A stretch of DNA of 23,662 nt from an uncultured Acidaminococcus sp. (GTDB lineage: Bacteria > Bacillota > Negativicutes > Acidaminococcales > Acidaminococcaceae), in assembly GCA_900770265.1 (NCBI GenBank), contig CAAGJR010000180.1:1-23662 (forward strand). The letters run 5' to 3'. Of this stretch, positions 14,806 to 21,712 are shown one piece after another. Both the position numbers and the translations under genes were made by a program. Within the stretch, counting starts at the first letter, position 1, and the number at the start of each line of letters is the position of its first letter. The notes under the pieces are model-generated. The model saw only the letters and a list, made by a program, of their open reading frames with translations. It searched no databases and was not told the DNA's origin.

Positions 14806-17145
14806 ATGTCCATCAGTCTGTTTTTTATCCTGCTAGCCATCCTGCTGGTCATCAGTCTTCCGGTAGGCGGGGTCTTCACACTGCTTTCCATGACACCCAA
14901 TCTGCTGAATCCCCATTTCTCCTTCGGTGTCAATGATGTGGCCCGTGCCATGTTTTCCGGGTTGAACAGCTTTACCCTGCTGGCCGTCCCTCTGTTCATG
15001 GTTTCCGGTATGATCATGGCCCGGGGCGGTATTTCCAAGAAGCTGTTTAACTTTTTCGGGTATTTCATCGGGAACAAAACGGCCGGTTTCCCCTGTGCCG
15101 TGGTCGCCACCTGCATGTTCTATGCAGCCATTTCCGGTTCCTCCCCGGCAACCGTATCGGCCGTAGGAGCCATGACCATCCCGTTCCTGGTTTCAATGGG
15201 CTATGACAAGATCTTTGCTACTTCCATTGTAACCGTAGCCGGTGGCCTGGGTGTCATCATCCCGCCCAGCATTTCCTACATCGTATATGCTTCCATTGCC
15301 AACTGCTCTCCTTCTAAATTGTTCATTGCCGGTATTTTCCCCGGTCTGCTCATCGGGCTGTCTTTGATGCTGTACTGCTATATCTACTGCAAAAAGCATG
15401 GGGAAGACAAAGCCAAGCTGAACCAGCGGTATGAAGAGCTGCATGCTCTGGGACTCTGGAAGCTGTTCAAAGAAAGCTTCTTTGCTCTCATGACCCCGGT
15501 CATCATCCTGGGGACCATTTATTCCGGTGTCTGCTCCCCTACGGAAGCTGCCGTCATCAGCGTGTTCTACGGCCTGTTCATCTGCCTGTTCGTTTATAAA
15601 ACGCTGGCTTTCAAAGATCTGGGCCGTGTATTCACCAAAGGTGCTGGAACTTATGTGAATATCCTGTTCGTCATCGCTGCGGCCTCTGCTTTTGCCAAAG
15701 TCCTGACCCTGCTCCGGTATCCCCAGACCATCAGCCAGGCAGTCCTGGCCGTATCCGACAACAAGTATGTTGTCCTGCTGATCATGAACCTGATCATGCT
15801 GGTTTGTGGTATGTTCATCGACAACATCCCCAACATCATGATTCTGACCCCGATCATGGTCCCCATTGCTTCCGCACTGGGGGTGGACCCCATCCATTTC
15901 GGTATCATCATGACCTGTAACCTGGCCATCGGCATGGTCACTCCGCCTATGGGCATCAACCTGTTCGTAGCTTCGGGCATGACGAAGATCCCCATGCTGA
16001 AGCTGGCCCGTGCTGTGGTTCCGTTCCTGACCGCTTTCCTGATTTCTCTCTGCTTCATCACCAACATCCCCGGGATTTCCATGGGGCTGGTCAGTGCTCT
16101 GTCCAAAGAAGAAACGAAGGTGGCCACCTCCGGAGATATCGGCAAAGCCCTGGAATCCGATGCTGATGACTACGGCAAAGATATCAAACCTCTGGATCCC
16201 AGTGAAATCCCCTCTGAATACCACTGGAGAGCTGCTATGACCGTAGCTGAATCTTCCATCAACTACAAGATGGTAGCTGAATTCGCTCATCTTCTGGAAC
16301 AGAAATCTGGCGGGAAAATTACCGTGGATATCTATCCCAGCGGCCAGTTGGGCAATACCACTGAATTCACCGAAGCTGTAGTCAGCGGCTCCATTGACAT
16401 CGGTACCGGCATGACCACGGACCTGGTGGACTTCATCCCGCAATACGCTGTCTTCGACCTTCCGAACCTGTTCGATAACGTACAGCAGATGCGGACCGTA
16501 CTGAACGGTGATTTCCCCAAAGTCATGAACCAGTACTGCAATGCCGGTGGCATCCAGATGCTGGGCTACTCCGACGCAGGTTTCCGGGAACTGACCACCA
16601 ATAAGAAGGTCACGAAACTGGCAGACCTCCAGGGGCAGAAGATCCGCGTCATGACCAACAAATACCACATCGCCTACTGGAATTCCCTGGGTGCTGCCGC
16701 TACGCCCATGCAGTTCACGGAAGTATTCATGGGCCTGCAGCAGGGAACCATCGACGGCCAGGAAAACCCCTATATGAACATCGTAGGGAACAACGTCCAG
16801 GAAGTCCAGAAGTATGTCATCGAAACCAACCACATCGGCCACATCATCACGTTCTTCATGAACAAGGATGTATACAACTCCCTGCCTGACAATGTGCGGC
16901 AACTGGTGGATGAATGTGCCAAGGCAGCCACCGCCTATGGGAATGCCAAAGCCGACAAGAGCATCCAGCAGTACAAACAGACCTGTGTCAATGCCGGATG
17001 CCAGATTGTGACCCTGGATCCTTCTGTAATCAGCGAAATGAGGAAGAAGAGCCAGGTGGTCTATGATATGGTCCGCCAGGATCTGGGTAATGAAATCGTT
17101 GACCAGCTGCTGACAGCCATCCAACAGGCTAAAACACAGAAGTAA
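14806..17145 (+). CDS. TRAP transporter DctM-DctP fusion (large permease joined to solute receptor)
   Basis: 779 residues in one open frame, about 350 more than a normal DctM. Residues 1-430 are a complete large permease: GMIMARGGISKKL, SGSSPATVSAVGAM, GGLGVIIPPS, SPTEAAVISVFYG and TPPMGINLFVASG are all present. After the last helix a hydrophilic linker of about 40 residues (431-470, acidic) leads into a full mature-length DctP domain (471-779): IDIYPSGQLGNT-like strand, YSDAGFRELTTNKK, the conserved ligand Arg614 in QKIRVMT, and QQGTIDGQENPY (645-656). No signal peptide precedes the DctP part, so the permease must deliver it; the C-terminus would have to face the periplasm. The substrate is a carboxylate, since the ligand Arg is kept. 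No separate receptor gene lies nearby. The operon continues into an amidohydrolase. Confidence 0.93.
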   Translation: MSISLFFILLAILLVISLPVGGVFTLLSMTPNLLNPHFSFGVNDVARAMFSGLNSFTLLAVPLFMVSGMIMARGGISKKLFNFFGYFIGNKTAGFPCAVVATCMFYAAISGSSPATVSAVGAMTIPFLVSMGYDKIFATSIVTVAGGLGVIIPPSISYIVYASIANCSPSKLFIAGIFPGLLIGLSLMLYCYIYCKKHGEDKAKLNQRYEELHALGLWKLFKESFFALMTPVIILGTIYSGVCSPTEAAVISVFYGLFICLFVYKTLAFKDLGRVFTKGAGTYVNILFVIAAASAFAKVLTLLRYPQTISQAVLAVSDNKYVVLLIMNLIMLVCGMFIDNIPNIMILTPIMVPIASALGVDPIHFGIIMTCNLAIGMVTPPMGINLFVASGMTKIPMLKLARAVVPFLTAFLISLCFITNIPGISMGLVSALSKEETKVATSGDIGKALESDADDYGKDIKPLDPSEIPSEYHWRAAMTVAESSINYKMVAEFAHLLEQKSGGKITVDIYPSGQLGNTTEFTEAVVSGSIDIGTGMTTDLVDFIPQYAVFDLPNLFDNVQQMRTVLNGDFPKVMNQYCNAGGIQMLGYSDAGFRELTTNKKVTKLADLQGQKIRVMTNKYHIAYWNSLGAAATPMQFTEVFMGLQQGTIDGQENPYMNIVGNNVQEVQKYVIETNHIGHIITFFMNKDVYNSLPDNVRQLVDECAKAATAYGNAKADKSIQQYKQTCVNAGCQIVTLDPSVISEMRKKSQVVYDMVRQDLGNEIVDQLLTAIQQAKTQK

Positions 17146-17153
17146 CTACCATA

Positions 17154-17183
17154 GGCCCTCTGGAATGAAAGTTCCAGGGGGCC
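17154..17183 (+). other. intercistronic hairpin between dctM-P and the amidohydrolase
   Basis: GGCCCTCTGGAA (17154-17165) and TTCCAGGGGGCC (17172-17183) form a 12-bp stem with one G-T wobble and a 6-base loop. There is no T-run after it, so it is more likely an RNA-processing, stabilising or attenuating element than a full terminator. It would lower expression of the downstream enzyme relative to the transporter. Confidence 0.55.
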
Positions 17184-17202
17184 GGAAAGGTTCTGATCCA
17201 CA

Positions 17203-18345
17203 ATGAATTTTGCAATCCGCAACGGACAGGTCTATGACCCCAAAATCGGCAAAACCCTGACGCGAGACCTGTTCCTGGTAAACGGAAGGCTGTCCGAAAA
17301 GCCGGAGACAGTATCTTCGGCCCCAGTCCTGGACATCGATGCTTCCGGTTGTTTCATCACCCCCGGCCTGATCGACTATCACACCCATTACTTCTACCAG
17401 GGAAGTGAAAATGGTGTCGTTCCCGATGCCTCTTCCTTCTGCATGGGTATCACTACTGCTGTGGACGGCGGTACAGCCGGTACCGGAAGTTTTGAACTGT
17501 TCCACAATACCATCATGGCCCGTTCCTCCGTCCGTCTGTGCAGCTACCTGCTGGTCGCTTCTGGTGGACAATCCAACGATCGTTACCCGGAAAATCTGGA
17601 TCCCCGATACTTCGACGAAGAAAAGATCCTGGAGTTCTTCCAACGCTATCCCCAGGAGCTGGTAGGTCTGAAGACACGGATTTCCAAAAACATTATCTCT
17701 TCCCCTGATCTGGCCAGAGCTTCGCTGAAACGGACAGTGGAAATCGCCGAAAAGGCCCATACCCGGGTCATCGTCCATATCACCGACTGTACGCTGTCCC
17801 TGGACGAGCTGGCCACATTTCTGCGTCCCGGTGATGTCATCTGCCACATCTACCAGAACCGGGGCGAGCACACCTGCCTGGACAGCAAGGGTAAAGTCCT
17901 GCCGGGCCTGTGGGAAGCCAAAAAGAGAGGCATCCTGTTCGACGCCTCCAACGGCCGCAGCAACTTCGACCTGGTAACGGCGCAGAAAGCCATTGCCCAG
18001 GGGTTCCTGCCCGATATCATCAGTTCCGACAACAACCAGTCCAGCTGGTTCCTGCCACCTCTCTATTCCCTGCCCCGCATCCTGTCCAAATACCGGGAGT
18101 TCGGTATGAGCTGGGAAGCCATCCTGGATCGGTCCACCCGGAATCCTGCCAGACTCATCGGGCGTCCGGAATTGGGAATCTTGCAGGAAGGCACCACAGC
18201 GGATCTGGTCATCTGGAAGCAGGAACAAAAGAACGTCGACTACACAGATATCAACGGAAACCACCTGGAGGGCCACGAAGTCCTGGTGCCGCAGATGACC
18301 TTCAAGGAAGGGAAATGTGTCTATTGCCAAGCTGATTTCTTATAA
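17203..18345 (+). CDS. amidohydrolase/deacetylase family metallohydrolase (COG3964-like)
   Basis: 380 residues with an amidohydrolase-superfamily two-metal site: His60-x-His62 in DYHTHYF, Lys157 (GLKTR, probably carbamylated), His192 (VIVHITD), His215 (ICHIYQ) and Asp276 (ISSDNNQ). The N- and C-terminal beta-sandwich motifs IRNGQVYDP and GTTADLVIWK are typical. This pattern fits COG3964, often mis-annotated as dihydroorotase; a characterised member hydrolyses an O-acetyl hydroxy acid (acetyl-(R)-mandelate), so an acylated hydroxy or amino acid is a fair guess. No pyrimidine genes are nearby. It follows the TRAP fusion gene by 57 bases and probably processes the imported acid. The ribosome site (GGAAAGG, 12 bases away) is weak. 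A terminator follows. Confidence 0.88.
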   Translation: MNFAIRNGQVYDPKIGKTLTRDLFLVNGRLSEKPETVSSAPVLDIDASGCFITPGLIDYHTHYFYQGSENGVVPDASSFCMGITTAVDGGTAGTGSFELFHNTIMARSSVRLCSYLLVASGGQSNDRYPENLDPRYFDEEKILEFFQRYPQELVGLKTRISKNIISSPDLARASLKRTVEIAEKAHTRVIVHITDCTLSLDELATFLRPGDVICHIYQNRGEHTCLDSKGKVLPGLWEAKKRGILFDASNGRSNFDLVTAQKAIAQGFLPDIISSDNNQSSWFLPPLYSLPRILSKYREFGMSWEAILDRSTRNPARLIGRPELGILQEGTTADLVIWKQEQKNVDYTDINGNHLEGHEVLVPQMTFKEGKCVYCQADFL

Positions 18346-18355
18346 AATATCGTAA

Positions 18356-18406
18356 AAAACAAGTCGGCCAACCATTCTATTTCATGGTCAGCCGACCTGT
18401 TTTTTT
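18356..18406. terminator. bidirectional terminator between amidohydrolase and YjiH genes
   Basis: GTCGGCCAACCAT (18363-18375) pairs with ATGGTCAGCCGAC (18384-18396) around an 8-base loop, with a 2x2 internal mismatch. A T-run follows on the plus strand (18400-18406) and an A-run precedes it, so it works for both convergent genes. Confidence 0.8.
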
Positions 18407-18451
18407 CGACAAACAAATTGATTGTCCTGCCTTATGACCTGCCAAATGCTA

Positions 18452-19783
18452 TCAATCCGCCAGACCCAGCAGCCAGGCGATGGGAATAGTAATCACAATG
18501 GACAGCACCACCCGTTCGAACCAGATGACAATGATGTCCCGCATCTTCAGTGGGATATCGGTCCCCATAATACAGGGGATACTAGCCGAGAAGAACAGGA
18601 TTTCCGAAATGCTCACCACCGCGATGACGAATTTCAGCAACATAGTTCCTGATGATTTAATTAAAATGGAGGGCAGGAACATTTCCGGCAGGCACAGCGC
18701 TGCTGCCTTGCCGCCCAGTACAGCCTGGGATACCCCGAACACTTTGAAGAAGGGATAGAACAGGTAGCCGAACACATCGAACAGCGGGGTGAATTCGGCC
18801 AGCCACAGGCCCAGCAGCCCTACGGACGTAATGGCCGGGATGACCCCGAAGGCCATCTTCAGCCCGGCCCACAGGTTTTCGCCGCACAGTTTCAGCACAG
18901 GAGGTTGGGAACCGGCGGTCTTGAGCCCCAGTTTCCAGGCCCGCTGCAGCCGGCTGCCCGTTTCTTCCGGTTCGATGGCGGCCTTGCCGCCGTAATACGT
19001 ATTGGGAATGGACCGCAGCGGCCACAGCCGGGCCGTAATGGCCGTCACGATGAACGTCACCACCATGGAAACAAAGAAATACGTGGACCACATACCCATC
19101 AGGCCCAGGGTCCGTGCCACCACCAGCAGGAAGGTGACGGACACCGTGGAAAAGCCGGTGGCAATGATGGCTGCTTCCCGGGCTGTATATCGGTTTTCCC
19201 GATAGACCCCGTTGGTGATGATCAGGGCGATGGAATAGCTGCCTACGAAAGAGGCCACCGCATCCACGGCCGAACGGCCCGGGGTCTTGAACACCGGCCG
19301 CATGAAGCAGTCCACCAGCACCCCGATGAATTCCATGAGGCCGTAGCTGGCCAGAAAGGCCAGGAAAGCCGATCCGATAGGAATCACAAGCCCTACCGGG
19401 ATGGCCAGTTTATTGAACAGGAAGGGCCCAATATCCCCTCTCCACAGCCAGGTATTGCTTTTCCACAGGCCGAAATACATGATCGTCCCGATGATGGCCC
19501 CGCCGATTTTGGCAAAGGACATAAATACATCAATGGGACTCTTTTTCCAGGTCCGGGTATAAAAAGGACGGATGGCACCGATATACATCACGGCCAGGAT
19601 AAAGATCTGGACCAGGGGCATGCAGTATTTCTGCAGAGAAGTCACGATGACGTCCACAGGGACACTTTTCAAAGTGGGACTGACCCACTCCATATCAAAG
19701 AAAAACATGAAGACGCCGAACAGGCTGAAAAGCAGAAATTTAGGCAATGCATTGTTTTGAGAAACTGTTTCTGATTGACTCAT
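18452..19783 (-). CDS. YjiH family membrane protein with nucleoside-recognition (Gate) domain
   Basis: 443 residues, many hydrophobic segments. The central region VFKTPGRSAVDAVASFVGSY followed by REAAIIATGFSTVSVTF is typical of the Gate domain in YjiH proteins; a second related segment with AVLGGKAAALCLPEMFLP is near the C-terminus. It sits in the cytoplasmic membrane; substrates of this family are not established. In E. coli yjiG/yjiH lie next to iadA, an isoaspartyl dipeptidase of the amidohydrolase superfamily, and here a different amidohydrolase gene is the convergent neighbour. The ATG at 19783 is chosen, with AAAGGTGG eight bases before it; a GTG at 19795 lies inside that ribosome site. 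The upstream region carries a TTTTGTATACAT box. Confidence 0.88.
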   Translation of the reverse strand: MSQSETVSQNNALPKFLLFSLFGVFMFFFDMEWVSPTLKSVPVDVIVTSLQKYCMPLVQIFILAVMYIGAIRPFYTRTWKKSPIDVFMSFAKIGGAIIGTIMYFGLWKSNTWLWRGDIGPFLFNKLAIPVGLVIPIGSAFLAFLASYGLMEFIGVLVDCFMRPVFKTPGRSAVDAVASFVGSYSIALIITNGVYRENRYTAREAAIIATGFSTVSVTFLLVVARTLGLMGMWSTYFFVSMVVTFIVTAITARLWPLRSIPNTYYGGKAAIEPEETGSRLQRAWKLGLKTAGSQPPVLKLCGENLWAGLKMAFGVIPAITSVGLLGLWLAEFTPLFDVFGYLFYPFFKVFGVSQAVLGGKAAALCLPEMFLPSILIKSSGTMLLKFVIAVVSISEILFFSASIPCIMGTDIPLKMRDIIVIWFERVVLSIVITIPIAWLLGLAD

Positions 19784-19850
19784 AGGAAATCCCACCTTTC
19801 GTGTAGTTACTGATAAGCATACACTACTTTGGCAAAAATTGTTAGAATTC

Positions 19851-19862
19851 TTTTGTATACAT
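19851..19862 (+). promoter_or_regulatory. candidate regulator box TTTTGTATACAT upstream of the YjiH gene
   Basis: Identical 12-mer to the box before the symporter promoter (12397-12408, other strand), with palindromic core TGTATACA. It lies 68 bases upstream of the YjiH start in an AT-rich spacer. The GntR/FCD protein encoded at 12422-13093 is a possible binder. No clear -35/-10 pair was found for this gene. Confidence 0.35.
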
Positions 19863-19959
19863 AAATAATTATGTTTTTATGTAAATTTTATAACACAAGA
19901 ACTGAATCCGTGCGACCCTTATGGATTCTCTTACGAAAGACAAAACCAGTAGATATAAC

Positions 19960-19997
19960 AGAGTCGTACAACTGTTGTTTCACAGTTGTACGACTCT
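19960..19997 (-). terminator. perfect 16-bp inverted repeat, probable terminator of the flavoprotein operon
   Basis: AGAGTCGTACAACTGT (19960-19975) and ACAGTTGTACGACTCT (19982-19997) pair without mismatch around a 6-base loop. It is 76 bases past the DUF1667 stop. On the minus strand the following bases (GTTATATCT) are only moderately T-rich. A terminator is the simplest reading; a DNA operator for the YjiH gene is the alternative. Confidence 0.6.
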
Positions 19998-20073
19998 ATT
20001 TGTCTGCCATCATACCTGGCGGGCGGATTTTCTCCTTCAGTCAGTCACTATCCACCAATCCCCAGTCACTTTC

Positions 20074-20454
20074 TTATTCTTTTCTCCCCACGTCTTTCGT
20101 GGCGATGATATCCGCACCCAAGCCCAGCACATTGGGAATCAATACGGTTCCCGCGGTTACAGGGGCTTCCACAGTGCATTTGCGGATTTCCGCCATCACG
20201 TCGAAGATCCGGGCCTTGGGGATGGCCTTATCGGTCCGCACACTCACCAGGGGCAGACTGCCGTCTTTGACCAGCACGGAGCTGGCAATGGTCCGTTTCG
20301 GGTCCGTCAGTTCCTGCCGGGCGTATTCTTCGCCCCGTTTGCACAGGTTGCCGGTGACGGCTTCCACGGTGATTTTACCCTGTGCATCCTGGCTGTAGGT
20401 GATGTGCAGGTCGCAGCCGTTGGGGCAGACGATGCAGGTCAGTTCTTTATTCAT
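20074..20454 (-). CDS. DUF1667 domain-containing protein
   Basis: 126 residues. The N-terminus has Cys7-x2-Cys10-x3-Cys14 and Cys38 (GNLCKRG), a likely iron-sulfur or metal site. The rest includes RTIASSVLVKDGSLPLVSVRT, characteristic of DUF1667. The family is found as the last gene after two FAD enzymes in anaerobic glycerol-3-phosphate-dehydrogenase-like operons of Firmicutes; its role is thought to be as a small electron-transfer or assembly subunit, but this is not proven. Its start overlaps the end of the preceding oxidoreductase by eight bases, with GGAGGTGA as ribosome site, so the subunits are coupled and probably form a complex. Confidence 0.92.
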   Translation of the reverse strand: MNKELTCIVCPNGCDLHITYSQDAQGKITVEAVTGNLCKRGEEYARQELTDPKRTIASSVLVKDGSLPLVSVRTDKAIPKARIFDVMAEIRKCTVEAPVTAGTVLIPNVLGLGADIIATKDVGRKE

Positions 20455-21709
20455 CGATACTCACCTCCAGATCACCGGTTTCTGCCAGGCTGGCAGCCGG
20501 CAGGTTCATTTCCACCATGTTGGCGGGCAGGGCATTGGGGATCACTTTCCTGGCCACAACCTTTTCACCCTGCCGCACCACTACATGGGCGTTGCGTTTG
20601 GGGGCCCGCACCCGGAACGACAGCTTCACATCATTCCTGCCACTAATGCGCTGGGGTACCGTATGGCCGATATTGTTGCCGCAGGTGACCTGCAGCCCGG
20701 CCGGAGGCAGATGTCCCTCCAGATACCGTTTCACCCCTTCTGCCATCAGTTCCGCTTCCATGGAGACGAAGTCCACCAGATCATGGACATGGAGTACGTT
20801 GCCGGCGGCAAACAGACCGGGCACCGTGGTCTGGAACGCTTCATCCACATAGGCGCCGGAGGTATGGGGATCCAGTTCCGCCCCGGCCCCCAGGGTCAGT
20901 TCGTTTTCAGGGATCAGCCCTACGGACAGGATCAGGGTATCGCAGGGGATTTCCTCTTCCGTCCCGGCAATGGGCTGCAGATGGTCGTCCACCTGGGAAA
21001 TGACCACGCTTTCCAGCCGGTCCCGTCCTTTGATATCCGACACCGTATGGCTCAGATACAGGGGGATGTCATAATCGTGGAGGCACTGCTCGATATTCCG
21101 GGGCAGCCCGCTGGGGATGGGGTTGATTTCGTAGACGCCCTTCACATGGGCTCCTTCCAGGGTCAGCCGCCGGGCCATGATGAGCCCGATGTCCCCGGAA
21201 CCCAGGATGACGATTTCCTTACCGGGCATCCGGTTCTGCAGGTTGATGTAGGCCTGGGCCACACCAGCGGTCAACACCCCGGCCGGACGGGTCCCCGGAA
21301 TGGCCAGGGCGCCCCTTGTCCGTTCCCGGCAGCCCATGGTCAGGATCACAGCCTTTGCCTGGATGCACAGCATACCTGTAGCGTGGGCTGCATAGACCTT
21401 ATGATCCGCCGTTACCTGGATGACTGTGGTATCCGTAATATAGGGAATCTGCCGTTCCTTTACTTCTTTTACGAACCGGGCCGCATATTCCGGTCCGCTG
21501 AGGGTCTCCCCGAACCGGGTCAGCCCGAAGCCGTCATGGATGCATTGCTTCAGGATGCCGCCCAGCTGGCTTTCCCGTTCCAGGATCAGGATGTCCCTGA
21601 CCCCTTCATCGTACAGTTTCACAGCCGCAGCCAGCCCCGCAGGGCCGCCGCCCACGATCACCACCGAAGCCTGCTGGAAGGTTCCGGCCTTATTTTCTTC
21701 ATTTTCCAT
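20447..21709 (-). CDS. NAD(P)/FAD-dependent oxidoreductase, second subunit of a GlpA-like triad
   Basis: 420 residues. The FAD loop is VVIVGGGPAGLAAA (GGGPAG, 20-25). The middle carries AVILTMGCRERTRGALAIPG followed by a second nucleotide-binding loop VILGSGDIG, as in the two-dinucleotide-binding pyridine-nucleotide:disulfide-oxidoreductase fold. The C-terminal part holds LFAAGNVLHVHDLVDFV. This is the partner type found with GlpO-like dehydrogenases and DUF1667 proteins; it probably passes electrons from the dehydrogenase to NAD(P) or the membrane. It begins three bases after the upstream gene stop with GGAGGAATG as ribosome site. It is part of the SLC13 permease operon. Confidence 0.92.
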   Translation of the reverse strand: MENEENKAGTFQQASVVIVGGGPAGLAAAVKLYDEGVRDILILERESQLGGILKQCIHDGFGLTRFGETLSGPEYAARFVKEVKERQIPYITDTTVIQVTADHKVYAAHATGMLCIQAKAVILTMGCRERTRGALAIPGTRPAGVLTAGVAQAYINLQNRMPGKEIVILGSGDIGLIMARRLTLEGAHVKGVYEINPIPSGLPRNIEQCLHDYDIPLYLSHTVSDIKGRDRLESVVISQVDDHLQPIAGTEEEIPCDTLILSVGLIPENELTLGAGAELDPHTSGAYVDEAFQTTVPGLFAAGNVLHVHDLVDFVSMEAELMAEGVKRYLEGHLPPAGLQVTCGNNIGHTVPQRISGRNDVKLSFRVRAPKRNAHVVVRQGEKVVARKVIPNALPANMVEMNLPAASLAETGDLEVSIDE

Positions 21710-21712
21710 GGT

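Noticed and set aside
16226..16240. Internal ribosome-site-like GGAGA before an in-frame ATG (16237, residue 478) that could start a free DctP domain
   Set aside because: The product would lack the first beta strand of the DctP fold and any signal peptide, so it could not act as a periplasmic receptor; the motif is probably chance.
16866..16877. Third copy of a GTATAC-type box (ATGTATACAA) inside the fusion gene
   Set aside because: It lies in coding sequence for the residues DVYN of the DctP domain and is explained by the protein.
15193..17124. 643-codon open frame on the minus strand opposite the TRAP fusion gene
   Set aside because: Its composition (rich in His, Gln, Asp, Gly) is typical of antisense translation, and the sense strand encodes clear TRAP domains.
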